The position numbers and the translations under genes are program-made. A DNA stretch of 64,000 nt from Shinisaurus crocodilurus (Eukaryota; Chordata; Lepidosauria; Squamata; Shinisauridae): NCBI GenBank assembly GCA_021292165.1, contig CM037880.1, positions 212,426,942 to 212,490,941 of the forward strand. Direction: 5' to 3'. Every line of letters starts with the position of its first letter. Positions within the stretch are counted from its first letter, which is position 1. Shown piece after piece: positions 39,172 through 50,318 of the stretch. The notes beneath the pieces are model-generated. The model did no database searches, was not told the DNA's origin, and was given only the letters and a program-made list of their open reading frames with translations.

Positions 39172-39687
39172 TGTCAGAGCTAGACTGACTCGGGTTCAAA
39201 AGCTTTCCTAGCCAGTGACCCTCAGTCCCAGTCACGCAGACGGAAGGAGGAGATAACAGCAGTTAATAAAGATTAAAGAGTTTATTTGTAGGACCCAATT
39301 ACATGGGATTAAGGCAAGCAGTGCATCTCTTACTCACTACATGATTGCAGATACAAATCCAAGACCCCAGTGGTAAGGCTGAGATGAAGTAGAAGTCCAG
39401 AACAAGAGCAGGAAGTCAAGACAAGTGAGGAAGCTGTCAACAAGTGTGTCGGTCTTTATACCCCTAGACCCTGTACCTATAAATAGGATATTACTCACCA
39501 GTTGTATAACCTATTCAGCACAACATGTTGACTGCTAACCTGTCCCAAGGTTGCTGAGTCATATCACCTTGAGACTATGTCTGGTGACTGAAGACCTTGT
39601 GTACTTCACCTCAAGAGACAACCTCCATGTCAGGTGATAATCCTGATGTCAGGTGGTAATCTCGTTCTGCCCATGCAAAACCTATCA
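39172..39687 (-). mobile_element. Probable solo LTR, 516 bp, minus strand
   Basis: Flanked by GTGAC at 39,167-39,171 and 39,688-39,692. On the minus strand it begins TGATAGG and ends CTCTGACA. A TATA-like CTATTTATAGG (about 39,480) precedes AATAAA (about 39,290) by about 190 bp, a sensible U3-R-U5 order. No internal genes, so it looks like a recombined solo LTR. Family unknown. Confidence 0.6.
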
Positions 39688-39692
39688 GTGAC

Positions 39693-40069
39693 TGGCTTCT
39701 CTCAAACCTTTTATGGCTCTCTTAGGGGGGAAATATATGGCAGGTGGAAAGAATGGGGTCGGGAAGCCTATCCGCTGCCTCTCCATCGCAAACTGATGGG
39801 GGAAAAGGGTGATTTGCAGCCAGGGAGCAGAGTGAGTGGCAAGGATGTTTAACCCTTTCTCGGCCTGCTGCTTTTATTTCCCCAGCTCGTTGCCCTACAA
39901 GCTGTGGTCCCTGGATGTGCGTTCCTTAAAATCTAATTTATTTGTCTCCGCCTTAAAGCAATCCAGAAATGGCAAACTGGGATAACAAATTAACTAACAG
40001 CATCATCCAATGTGGCTGCCTGTATAACCCTCCAGAGGATCATGGGGCATCCAGTTGAAGGTGGGAAGA
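39693..40069. other. Unassigned spacer
   Basis: No supported feature. Confidence 0.4.
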
Positions 40070-40434
40070 GCGTGGAGGCATGGATTGCCTTTGCGCTTCT
40101 CTCGCCCTCCAAAACACATACACATGTGATTTCGACCGTCTAACTGTTTTACCCCTGCTCATGAGGAGGAGGGGCTGAGGCACCACTGGGATTCCTCCTC
40201 GTATCCCCCTCCCCACCCACCCCCAGCACTGGCTCCGAAGTCGGTCTTCCGTCTTTGGAGCCAGCAGCCGGTGCAGAAAGAACCACACCAGTTGCGAGGG
40301 TATAGGGAGGGCGCTCCGAAGTCGGAGTCCCAGCTGCAACCTCGGAGCACTTTCCAAGGACAGAGCTGGGACTCCAACTTTTCCTATGGCTGGCCAGACA
40401 GTATCTACGGGCCATAGGATTGCACCCTAGTGTG
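40070..40434 (-). repeat. Family R interspersed repeat, inverted
   Basis: Ends GGGCCATAGGATTGCACCCTA, the inverse of the family start. Contains GAAAGAACCACACC and TCGGAGC blocks shared with 45,465-45,908. Confidence 0.5.
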
Positions 40435-40435
40435 A

Positions 40436-40840
40436 TTTATTTATTTATTTTGCTTTTTTATACCATGCCTTGCCCATCTCTGAACTCATCTGTGCCATGC
40501 CTGCAAATCCCTTAAATTGAGGAATTGATTCATTTATTTATTTAATTATATTTATGAATCACCCATCTGGCCAGACATCCAGCCACTCTGAGCGATGTAC
40601 AATGCAATAAAATACTGGGACACACACACACACACACACACACAGTATAAAACACAATTAAAAACAGTACAAAACTTAAAAATCCTAACCCACCCCATAT
40701 TCCCGCCTGAAAAGCCACATTTTTAATGCCCAGCGAAAGCTAATCAAGGAAGGGGCATGGCGGAGGTCACTGGGGAGAGAGTTCCATAAATTGGGGGCTG
40801 CCACAGAAAAGGCCCTCCTCCTAGTAACAATACCCTGATC
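40436..40840 (-). mobile_element. LINE 3' region (L2-type), with (CA)n
   Basis: GAATCACCCATCTGGCCAGA, CTCTGAGCGATGTACAATGC, (CA)n at 40,621-40,644, then CATTTTTAATGCCCAGCG and GAGAGTTCCATAAATTGGGG, a typical reverse-oriented LINE tail extending further 5' than the copy at 4,047. Confidence 0.65.
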
Positions 40841-41654
40841 CATGTGTGACCCACTCCATTTTGCCCTTTCTTTCCCAAGACCCCTTCCACCAGAAGGAAA
40901 ATCTTTACTGCTGTGTAGTAGTAGTACTAGTAGTAGTATTACTGGAATTATATTTAAAATTGTATTTTAAATATGATTTTAATTGTGATTTTAATATTTA
41001 TTCAGAAAGCACTTAGGGTTTTTTTTAAAAAAAATACTTAATGGTATAGAAATAGTACAAATAAATAATGAATAAATGAATAAACATGTCTCTAGCAAAC
41101 CTTCATGAAGGTGCTACCTGTTATCTCCCTGAAACAAATGCTCTACGTGAAACTCATTTATGGTTTTTGTTTTTATTTGAGGTGGAGAGCTGTGTGTGTG
41201 ACTTATCCATAGTATACCTCTTCTTTCTTTAATTCACCCTCTCCATAAAAAGAACAATGGTAAGGAGCCAAACTCTCGTCTATATTGATGCAGGCCTTAA
41301 TGAAGTGAAGCCTTGAGCACCAGTTGCCTGAGTTCCTAAGATGGCAGAGAAAGTTTGTAGACATTCTAACAACTCAGGAAACAAAGCATTCAGAATGGAT
41401 GCTGTCTATCTCCTGTCAGGGAAAGCAAAGCTGTCAGTTCGGCTGGGTTTATCAATTCACACAGGCCCAAGGAACAGGACCAGTTTTGTCATACAGGCTG
41501 ATGATTGGAAAGAGAGCCTGAAGGGCAGGGAGACTGACTGAGAGAATCAGGAACTGAAGGGTAATGGAGAAGGAAGCTTGAGAGATGAAGGGAAACCGAG
41601 CTGAAGGAAGTAATTATAATAAGTGGCAGCCGCTTACCACCACACAAAAAAAGA
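40841..41654. other. Unassigned spacer
   Basis: Short TAG and AT-rich repeats only. Confidence 0.4.
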
Positions 41655-41958
41655 GCAAAAGAGGACAGATATTTGCATAAAATGTACATATGCTAATGCA
41701 TAAGAATAGATGCAAACTTGGAAATAATTACTATAATTTAAAGAAAAATACAATCCATCTACCTTAATGGAGATGACAGTGAGCAGGTGACCTGTGTGCC
41801 TGCTGGTTCTGCTCTCCAGGTGCTAACTCTAGGTAGGCACCTTCAAGGCCGCTGCTCTCCCTTCTTGAGGTTCTTTCACTTTAGACAAACTTGAACCACA
41901 CAGCCCTTCAAACAGAAGACTGCCCTCTGCAAAGTAGGACACATGGCCACCCCAGGAG
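41655..41958. mobile_element. Family N repeat
   Basis: Matches 7,745-8,126 in order (ATTTGCATAAAATGTACATA, CTCTCCAGGTGCTAAC, CACAGCCCTTCAAACAGA, ACATGGCCACCCC). It ends just left of the family B target site. Confidence 0.55.
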
Positions 41959-41966
41959 CTAATAAG

Positions 41967-42645
41967 CAGGGATGTTGAAGAGTCCTTGGTTTTGAGTCAC
42001 GAGTCGAGTCACGAGTCTTTGGACCCGAGTCTCGAGTCCGAGTCCTTGGTCCAAAATGGTGACTCACGAGTCACGAGTCACTCCCAAAGCTGATTCCACG
42101 AGTCCCTATTAAAATCAATGGGGTTTTCCCCCAACAAAATAAGGCTATTTCAGATGTGTGGCTTAAATAAATTCTAGGCACAAGTGTGCCTTTTTATTTC
42201 AAAACTCTGCAACTGATTTTGGCAAGAACAGACCAGGCAAACAAACCCAAAATAACCAGGCAGGCAGAGGACGTAGGGCACCCCAAAGCAGGCAGGCAGA
42301 GGCGTTTGTCTTGGACAATTCAAACTGTGGAACTGGTTAAGAAGAGACTTGGCAGGCAGAGGAGGCAGGGAACCCCAAACAGGCAGGCAGAGGCAGCCAA
42401 ACCCAAAATGTCTGAAAGGTTGCATTTTAGGAAAATGATTTTAAAAAATAAACTTGCTGTACTTCCTAAAACCTATCCATGTTGCATTTGAGGAACACGA
42501 TTTTGGAACACGAGTCCTTGGTCTTGATTCCCGAGTCGAGTCTCAAGTCCCATTAAAAATATTGGGACTCGAGTCTGACTCGAGTCAGAGGGGGGACTCA
42601 GTCCGACTCACGAGTCAAGTCCTGGAGTCCGAGTCCCCATCCCTG
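41967..42645. mobile_element. GACTC-motif hAT MITE (family B, long copy)
   Basis: CAGGGATG...CATCCCTG with the perfect duplication CTAATAAG at 41,959-41,966 and 42,646-42,653. The arms (about 41,980-42,105 and 42,500-42,640) are runs of GAGTC/GACTC. The centre contains repeated GGCAGGCAGAGG-type blocks (about 42,265-42,400) that the copy at 634 lacks. Orientation is inverted relative to that copy. Confidence 0.88.
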
Positions 42646-42693
42646 CTAATAAGAGAGGGAGAAGTGGGGGCTAGCCAATTATTTGGCTACAGT

Positions 42694-43152
42694 CAGAGGC
42701 GGTGTTAGGGGGTGGCCCACTAGGGCTGGAGCCCCGGATCTTTCTTTTGGAGCCCTGAGTCTCTGGGAGGCTGTCTGCCCCACCACCCTGCTGTCCATGG
42801 GGACTTGCTGAAATAAACGTATACAGGAACCTTGATGATCTCTGTTGCATCTGATCCCCCTGGATTACCTGGCTTTTTGCTCACGTGTGCTTCATCTCCT
42901 GCTGCCTCCCACCTTGAATCTTTCTGTCTGAGGTTTTCTTCTGAAATCAAATGCCCTCCTCTTCTCTATCTGTACATCCCTTTTTACAAATAGGAGTGTC
43001 CTTAGGAGACAGGGCCCTTTAAACACACACACACACACACACGTGCGACTGTAGAGCAGATGTAAATTAGCATATGCAAGTCTGTGCATATATATTTTTT
43101 GTTCTGTGGGCCTGAGCCTCGGATCTTTTCAGTACCTAGCACTGCTCCCCTG
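42694..43152. mobile_element. Family C hAT element, 459 bp
   Basis: Duplication GCTACAGT (42,686-42,693) / GCTAAAGT (43,153-43,160), 7 of 8. The left end CAGAGGCGGTGTTAGG pairs imperfectly with the right end CCTAGCACTGCTCCCCTG. Contains TTAGCATATGCAA and a (CA)n tract at 43,023-43,042. Confidence 0.75.
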
Positions 43153-43160
43153 GCTAAAGT

Positions 43161-43990
43161 CTTCTAATTTCGAGTCAAGGAAAGCTTTTTTTTTTTTAAT
43201 GCTATAATATTTAATCCATGACACAATAGAACTTCTGCAATGTGTAAGCTAACATTTTCTCTCCTGAAAAGGCTCAGCTGTCAGCCCCAAGACTGCAGGC
43301 ATGTTGTTGTTTTTCTTCTTCCTTGTAGCTCAACAGATGCAAAGAGTTTTATTAAAAATCAAACATCTGGACAGCTCACTGGTGGTTGAGTATTTCAGCC
43401 TGATGTGATTAGAAGCGGCTGAACTCTTAACCCGAGCAAACTGGACTCTGGAGGAAGGGCCCTCATAAGAGGGTTGCTGGCAGGAAGTTAAGTATGGGAT
43501 TGAAGCAGGTGGTTAAAAATAATACCGAATAAAGATTAACATTTCAATAATCCCAGTCATTTGCAGCAGGCCACAAATAGCATTGAATGATCCTATCAAT
43601 GCAATATCTCCACTGTTACGTGGGTTCTATAAATACCCACCCTAATGAAAGTAAATGTGTTCCACCTGTACATCCCGTGCTGCCCTACAAATGGTCATAC
43701 AACCAATTTTTCCACCCGGAGAGATTTTTGCTTGCTACCATTTTGAAAGAGTCAGAACTACACATGCTTAGTCTCACACAGGAGCGAAGTTGGAGAGGAC
43801 TCGCCACTCCTTCCCTATTTCATGGACAAATTCGTAATGAAGGGCTTAGCATGCAAGGCGGCATGAAGGAATGGGCTGTTTTTTGCCTAGAGAAAAGAAG
43901 ATTAAATGGGGTCAAGATAGTTTAGAGCAACCAAATGGGCTGCAGCAGTGAAGACAGTAGCAAAGGACAAAAGATGGTGGATATATGTTC
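43161..43990. other. Unassigned spacer
   Basis: No gene or repeat that I can support. Confidence 0.4.
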
Positions 43991-43994
43991 CAGA

Positions 43995-44098
43995 AATCAT
44001 CGCAAGGTTGGAGCTCTGTTTCTGACCTTGGATCTGGGAATTTGAAGCATCCTATGGCCCTCTAGACACTGTCTAGGGGCCATAGGGCTCAGTTTTAA
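43995..44098 (-). repeat. Family R end fragment
   Basis: GGGAATTTGAAGCATCCTAT and GTCTAGGGGCCATAGGG are the reverse complement of the start of the copy at 45,465. Confidence 0.55.
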
Positions 44099-44291
44099 GG
44101 AAATGTCTCTTTAATGTCAAGAACAGTAGGGCAGTCAAACACGTTCCCGCAAGAAGTGCTCCTTTAATTTGGGGTTCTTTAGACTTTTTGAACTCCCCCC
44201 CCCCCATGTCCTAAGCTTCCTTTATTTTCTGGGAATTCTCCTCCCCTCCCACCACCCCCTGCCAATCCAGCACCAACCATCTCTCTGACGT

Positions 44292-44295
<4 letters not shown>

Positions 44296-44323
<28 letters not shown>
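44296..44323. repeat. (GT)n microsatellite
   Basis: About 14 GT repeats. Confidence 0.9.
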
Positions 44324-44325
<2 letters not shown>

Positions 44326-44344
44326 TATTCAGATACAGTGAATT

Positions 44345-44400
44345 AATTCTTTCTTTCTTTATTACATTTCTATACCATCCAATAGCCGAAGCTCTAGGCG
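44345..44400 (-). mobile_element. LINE 3' end scrap
   Basis: TTTCTATACCATCCAATAGC, then CTCTAGGCGGT. Confidence 0.5.
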
Positions 44401-44462
44401 GTACTTAAGGGGACAGTTGCAATTAACTGCACAATTAACTGTGCAACTGTCCCCTTAAGTAC
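44401..44462. repeat. 62-bp palindrome with perfect 21-bp arms
   Basis: GTACTTAAGGGGACAGTTGCA is exactly inverted at the right. The 20-bp centre (ATTAACTG...TTAACTG) is also partly self-complementary. Confidence 0.85.
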
Positions 44463-44479
44463 AGCCCAGCCTCCAGCTT

Positions 44480-44860
44480 CCCCCCTCCTTTTCTCTCCTT
44501 GAACTAGGAGAAATCCTGCTGCAGGCCTTTATCAAGAGCCCCACCAGGGAGCCATATATAACCCTGTTCAATAAGACTGTCACACACATCCCCAGGCCAC
44601 CTCTATGGAGCCTGAATTCAGTAGTCACGTTTCAAGGGACAACCCAGTCTGTAGAAAACTAGAAATCTTTGGGCACACACCTTCTTGAATCCTGCTGCCA
44701 AGCATGAGAAACAGTGGATCAGGATAAAAAGGATATGAAGGTTCATTTTAGCAGGAATGTTTCCTCCCGGCTTCCCCCTTTCACCATTCTCTTTGGACCC
44801 CCTCAGTGCAGCACCAATCACCCCCACTGGTTCTGAATGCAAGAGAGCCCACCTGAACAG
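44480..44860 (+). repeat. Family M repeat, 3' portion
   Basis: Matches 47,815-48,120 (ATATAACCCTGTTCAATAAG, CTAGAAATCTTTGGGCACAC, AACAGTGGATCAGGA, TTTCACCATTCTCTTTG). Confidence 0.7.
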
Positions 44861-44892
44861 GGATTGGGAATGTGTGGCTCTCCAGATATAGA

Positions 44893-45195
44893 CTGGGTTC
44901 AGACAACATGATAATCCACACTCAAGGGTTGAGTATGGGTTGTCGTTGAAATGTGGGGAGTCATGTGCATGAACCCAGCTGCACTAACAAACCATGGTTT
45001 GTTAACCACGAACAACCCATGAAGAGAATCCATGGTTTGCTGTTGGGTTATGAACTGTGGGGTGTTCACCATGGTTTGTTATCTCGGCTGGGTTCAGACA
45101 ACACGATAATCCATGTTTCAACAACACACAGTTCAATGACAACCCACACTCCCCATACTCAACCTTAGAGTGTGGGTCATTGTGTTGCCTGAACC
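44893..45195. mobile_element. Family L hAT-like MITE, full length
   Basis: CTGGGTTCAGACAACATGAT at the left, TTGTGTTGCCTGAACCCAG at the right, and further inverted motifs inside (CATGGTTTGTTAACC, TTATCTCGGCTGGGTTCAGA). The duplication was not resolved. Confidence 0.65.
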
Positions 45196-45197
45196 CA

Positions 45198-45292
45198 GTA
45201 ATTGTTGGATCACAACTCCCATCATTGTTCACTATTGGCTATGCTGGCTGGGGCTAAAGGGAGCTGTAGTCCAACATCTAGAAGGCTACACA
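45198..45292. mobile_element. Palindromic hAT MITE fragment (family A-like)
   Basis: TTGTTGGATCACAACTCCCA pairs with GGGAGCTGTAGTCCAACA. It abuts the family L element. Confidence 0.55.
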
Positions 45293-45464
45293 TTAAGGCC
45301 CTCTTCTAGCAGGCATTTAATCTTGAATCTATTGCTCCAGTTCTTAACTTTACTGCTGGCTCTTTAATATTTTTGAAACTTTGACATTTTATTTTGTGTT
45401 TATTGTTTTGCTTGCTATTTTATTGTTGCCTTGCTTTTTTTTTTTTTCATGATTGTAACAGAGC

Positions 45465-45908
45465 TATCCTAATCCTATGGCCCCTAGACAGTGTCTAGAG
45501 GGCCATAGGATGCTTCAAATTCCCAGATCCGAGGTCAGAAACAGAGCTCCAACCTTGGAGCTGGGGATCTGAGTTTGGATCCCACTCCCCCCCCCCCTTG
45601 CAGACAGAGTGGAAAGAACCATGCCGACTGCTTCTCTGAGGTGTAAGAGTGACCTCGGAGAAGGAGTGAAGAAGGTGTTCTGAGGGGCAGAGAGGGGAGG
45701 AGAGTGAGGCCACCAGGATATGACATATCCTGACAGCACTCCAGCCTCCTTCCCTCCTCATCTGAAGCACCACAGCTAGATGCCCTTGCATGGCAGGATG
45801 AGCAGGGAGGTGGAGATCACCTCCATGCTCCTCTCAACCTGCATAAATGCTCATAATCCTCCAAGTTCGGAGGCTTATGGGCATCCCCATTGGATTGCAC
45901 CCTTAACC
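45465..45908 (+). repeat. Family R interspersed repeat
   Basis: AATCCTATGGCCCCTAGACA at the left and CATTGGATTGCACCCTTAA at the right. Shares the GAGGTCAGAAACAGAGCTCC and GGATATGACATATCCTG blocks with 9,150. Confidence 0.55.
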
Positions 45909-45990
45909 ACTCTGAGGTCATATGGCAGTGGAATATAAATTTAACACAAAAAAAAAACCACCAAACACGTTATCCACCCTTGTCTTAGAG

Positions 45991-46126
45991 CAGGGTTCTC
46001 CAACCTTGGGTCCCCAGATGTTGCTGGACTACAGCTTCCAGAATCCCTTGCCATGAGCCATGCTGGCTGGGTATGCTGGGAGCTGTAGGCCAGCAACATC
46101 TGGGGACCCAAGGTTGGAGGGCCCTG
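45991..46126. mobile_element. Family A palindromic hAT MITE, 136 bp
   Basis: Perfect duplication TCTTAGAG at 45,983-45,990 and 46,127-46,134. Ends CAGGGTTCTCCAACCTTGG / CCAAGGTTGGAGGGCCCTG. Confidence 0.9.
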
Positions 46127-46659
46127 TCTTAGAGGAACAAATAAAGGAGGTGCAATTTGACAGATGTACCTTCCTCTTCCAGCACAGCTGATGGGAGTTT
46201 CAGCCCAACATCTGAAAGTCCATACGTTAAGACCTTCCCCTTCCTGTAGGAACCTTGAATCGGTTCCTCTGATTATTAACTTTCCTGCTGGTCCTTTAAT
46301 ATTTTCGATACTTTGACATTTGTGTAGTTGTATTTATTGTTTTGCTTGCTATTTTATTGTTCCCTTGGTTTTCTTAAGGATCGTAAACCACTCTGAGGGC
46401 ATCTGCCAGTTGGTTGGAATATAAATTCAACAAACAAACAAGTTTCCCACTGTTGTCTTAGAGGGACAAATAAAGCAGGTGTAATTTGACAGGTGTGCCC
46501 CAGAAGTCCTTGCAGATATTCCGGTAGATAAAAGGGTGTGATTCCCAGGTTGTCCTGTGAGTATATGAACTCTGAAACTTACATCCAATCACCCTCTGAG
46601 ACATGTCAAGGGACCCTGGGATTAGAAACAACAACAACAAACCATGGCAGATAGGAGAA

Positions 46660-46868
46660 TAGAGCCATCAATGGCTATTAGTCATGCTGGCTTTATGGAA
46701 GGTTCGGAGAGACAGTGTGCCTCTAAATTGCTGGAAGCTGCTGGAGAGCCACAGCAGGAGCCCTGCTTGTGGGCTTCTCAGAGGTCTCTGATTGGTCACA
46801 GTGGGAAGCAGGATGCTGGACTAGATGGACTTTCAGTCTGATCCAGCAGGGCTCTTCTTAAGTTCCCC
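46660..46868 (+). repeat. Family H interspersed repeat
   Basis: GCCATCAATGGCTATTAGTC to GATCCAGCAGGGCTCTTCTT, with CCCTGCTTGTGGG inside. Confidence 0.6.
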
Positions 46869-47185
46869 TTAGCTCTCAGAACAGCAGCTCAGGAACTGTC
46901 AAATTGCCTTGGGCGAGCCTTGGTCATGTCATGCTAACTTCACTGTGAGAAGAAGTCAGGAGAGGGCAAAGCAGAGGAAGGCAGATAAGAAGGTATAACA
47001 TTTTTGGAGCAATTGCAGCTTTGGGAGGGGATAAGCGAACAAATGTCAGGAAGAGGAGTTGGACCTTTGTTTCCTGGTGGCAGGGGAGGGAGGAAGTGAG
47101 TAAGATCTTGGCTCTAGTGTGGAAGAGGGAGGGCACACTCTGCTCAATGAAACCTTCTTTTAAAAATCAGGAAATCATCTCTCAA
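46869..47185. other. Unassigned spacer
   Basis: No supported feature. Confidence 0.4.
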
Positions 47186-47305
47186 TCAGGGATGTTGAAC
47201 CTCAGGACCTGGGGCCAAATTTGGCTGACCTGGAGTCCCAATCTGGACCTCCAGGGTTACCAGATGGCCATGGCCCCTTCCTCACATCACCAGGTGGTTC
47301 CCATC
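47186..47305 (+). repeat. Family K-like fragment
   Basis: TCAGGGATGTTGAACCTCAG and GGCCAAATTTGGCTGACC, a start-of-repeat variant without the rest. Confidence 0.4.
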
Positions 47306-47309
47306 CTCC

Positions 47310-48125
47310 AGTTCATTTGGCCACCAGTGATGAAGAAGCAGCAAGGCACAAGTTAACCACTGAATCTGATGATAAGTCAGCTTGATAGAAGCTATAAAAC
47401 TCCTATTAGTATAATACTAGGCTTAATTAGGGTACAAAACTGCACTTTGATAAACGCTTGTGAAAGAGTCTGGTATGCCTGCTCAGATCAGAAAACTGGC
47501 TATCTTGAGTGAATAAAAGATCCGTTGGGCTGGAAAAGAGTAGATCAAAAGGTAGAAGAAGGCATTTTATCATACAGAGCAGGACAGAGAAGGTAGAATG
47601 GCTTCTACACTAATTATAAGATGCAACGCTTAACAGAGCAATCATAAGCCCAGTTCTAGTGGCTAAAGGGGAGTATGATGGAATAAGAGTGTCCCTCCAC
47701 CAGTGGACAGGAACTCTGCCCTGACTCCTAGGGAGGGCACATCCACCCCAGTGGTCCTCAGCATGCCCACAAAAAGCTCCATGACTGTAGATCTTCCACC
47801 AGCAATGTTTCCCCATGCCTTTTTTCTCCTTAGACTAGCAGAAACCCTGCTGCAGGCCTGTATCAAAAGCCCCCGCATGGAGCTGTATATAACCCTGTTC
47901 AATAAGACTGTCACAGCTCCAGCCCCTGTATGGAGCCTGAATTCAGTAGCCAAGCTTCAAGGGACAGCACAGTCTGTAGAAATCTAGAAATCTTTGGGCA
48001 CACACCTGCCTGTATCCTGCTGCCAAGCACAAGGAACAGTGGATCAGGAGAAAAGGATATGAAGGTTCATTTTGGAAGGAATGCTTCCTGGCTTCCCTTT
48101 CACCATTCTCTTTGCAATCCCTACA
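47310..48125 (+). repeat. Family M repeat, both portions contiguous
   Basis: 47,310-47,815 matches 35,415-36,110, and 47,815-48,120 matches 44,480-44,860. The longest member is therefore about 0.8 kb, and the other two are its 5' and 3' pieces. No ORF, no clear LTR or TIR ends. Confidence 0.7.
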
Positions 48126-48224
48126 AATTACTTTTGTAATTAAAGACTTCTTTTGTTTTGCAAATCATTCGCTAAAATCATATTTTTAGTCATCTGATAA
48201 TAGTACATTTGTTTAATGACACTT

Positions 48225-48475
48225 ATTTATTTATTTATTTATTATATTTATACCCCGCCTTTTTTTCCTGCAAGGAACCCAAGGCGGCTTACATAATCTT
48301 CCTCCTCCTCTCCATTTTATCCTCACAACAACCCTGTGAGGTAGGTTAGGCTGAGAGTCAGTGACTGGCCCAAAGTCACCCAGTGAGTTTCATGGCCGTG
48401 GCCGAGCGGGGACTAGAACCCGGATCTCCAGAGTCCCAGTCCAACACCCTAACCACTACGCCACACTTGTTTTTT
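48225..48475 (-). mobile_element. Sauria SINE, near full length
   Basis: Reverse order: (ATTT)n, CCGCCTTTTTTTCCTGCAAG, CTCACAACAACCCTGTGAGG, CAGTGACTGGCCCAAAGTCA, then the tRNA-like head ending CTACGCCACAC. Uninterrupted, unlike the copy at 3,903. Confidence 0.88.
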
Positions 48476-48509
48476 TAATAAAATTATTCCTTTAACTGCT
48501 TTTTAAAAG

Positions 48510-48960
48510 GTGCAGAAAAGGGCAACTAAAATGATCAAGGGGCTTTAGCAATTCCCCCATGAGGAAAGATTACAGCAGTTGGGATTGTCTAGGTCAGCAA
48601 AAAGGTGGGTGAGGGGGACATCATTGAGGTGTACAGAATTATGCATAGGTGTGGAGAAAGTGGATAGGGAGACATTTTCCTCCCTCTCTCGTTACACTGG
48701 AACCCAAAGGGGTCATCCCATGAGCTGAATGGTGGAAGATTCAGGACAGAGCAAAGGAAGCACTTCTTCACACAGCGCAGAGTTAAACTATAGAATTCAG
48801 TTCCAGCAAGATGTGGTGATGGCCACCAACTTGGATGGCTTTAAAGGGGAATTAGACAAATTAATGGAGAATAAGGCTACTAGTCATGGAGGATAAGACT
48901 ACTAGTCCTGATAGTTATTTATTGCCTTCAGTATCAGACACAATATGCTTCTGAATTTCA
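48510..48960 (+). repeat. Family H interspersed repeat, long 5' extent
   Basis: Reaches further 5' than other copies (GGTGTACAGAATTATGCATA, GTGGATAGGGAGACATTTTC) and ends near TATTTATTGCCTTCAGTATC. Confidence 0.6.
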
Positions 48961-49995
48961 GTTGCGGGATTTGGGAACAATAGAATTGAACAGGACAGAC
49001 CCTTTCGGTTCATGTTTTTATTCATGCACACCCTACTTGCTGTAAATCTCCTAGACCCAATGTGCTTCTAACTCAGTTTGTGCAACATGGTGCTGAGGGA
49101 GGCTGCCAATCTACCCTTCTCTCCTTGCCCTTTTGTAGCACTTGCCAACCCTCAGACTTGAAGGTCTGGCAACACACACAAGCTCTCTTCAAACAGGAAT
49201 TCTGTCATGTTCTTTGCTTTTTAAACAATACATAGCTTCTATATGATGCTAAGCTCTCAAGTTAACCTGACATCTCTAAGACAGCAGGATCAGTGCCTCC
49301 TGAAAGAAAGCAGGAGCTTGTATAGCTCCAAGTGGATCCAACTGGCTAGAACTCACTCCTACTAAGAGGATGTTGTCTCAGCAGGGAGCTAAAGCCAACT
49401 AAAGCCTTATGTAGGCTCATCACAAGTCCTACAGTGTGGTCAGCTCCACCCCTCCTGGTGGAGCTGACTAGACTGTTAAAGAGTCCTCTCCTGATTGTTT
49501 TTAGCTGTGACTTCTGCAAGGCTGATGAGATGGAGATTTTGCCAGGGATTCATCCTCTGAGCCAGAGGCCAATGACAGGGCTGCAGCTTCTGGCCAGGAG
49601 GGACCTGAATAAGGCACGTACAGTCCTACCCTTGAGGACTGTTCCTCATCAGTCTCCATTGCTGCACACTGGAAGGTCCAAAGGCTGGGGGTTATCACAA
49701 CAAGTAGGTCTCTCCCCGCCTCCCGCCATTGCTGGACCCCTGTAGTTACTCAAAGGAAACATACTCTTCACATACTGCAGGCTGCAGCAGTGGGGGATGA
49801 TATGGGAAGTGGGGCCATTTCACCAGCCCTGCTGAAAGAGCACTTGTGGGGTTTTTTTCCTCTTTCCTCCTCATCCCTTTTTTTCTTTTTGTGTTGTATC
49901 TTTAGATTGTAAGCCTGCAGGCAGGGACTGCCTTATTTTTATTGTGTAAGTCATTCCGGGAGTCTCTTTGGCTGAAGAGTGGGGAAAATGTTTAA
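48961..49995. other. Unassigned; LINE-tail scrap at ~49,905-49,945
   Basis: GATTGTAAGCCTGCAGGCAG is a common LINE 3' sequence. The rest is not assigned. Confidence 0.4.
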
Positions 49996-49997
49996 AA

Positions 49998-49999
49998 TA

Positions 50000-50049
<50 letters not shown>

Positions 50050-50103
50050 CCATCACCACCACCACCACCACAACAACAACAACAACAATGAATACTCAGG
50101 GTG

Positions 50104-50138
<35 letters not shown>

Positions 50139-50141
50139 CAG

Positions 50142-50216
<75 letters not shown>
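49998..50216. repeat. Six-part compound microsatellite
   Basis: In order: (ATC)n, (ACC)n, (AAC)n, (GT)n, (AC)n, (GA)n, with almost no spacer sequence. Long low-complexity open frames here are artefacts. Confidence 0.95.
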
Positions 50217-50318
50217 ATGTAGTTGCCCATGGACTCCCTTTGAGCTTTCAGAAAGAAGTTGAAGAAAAAGTTGGAGCTTGAAGGTAGCCAGTAGATGCCC
50301 TTCCAACAAGCCACTGGT

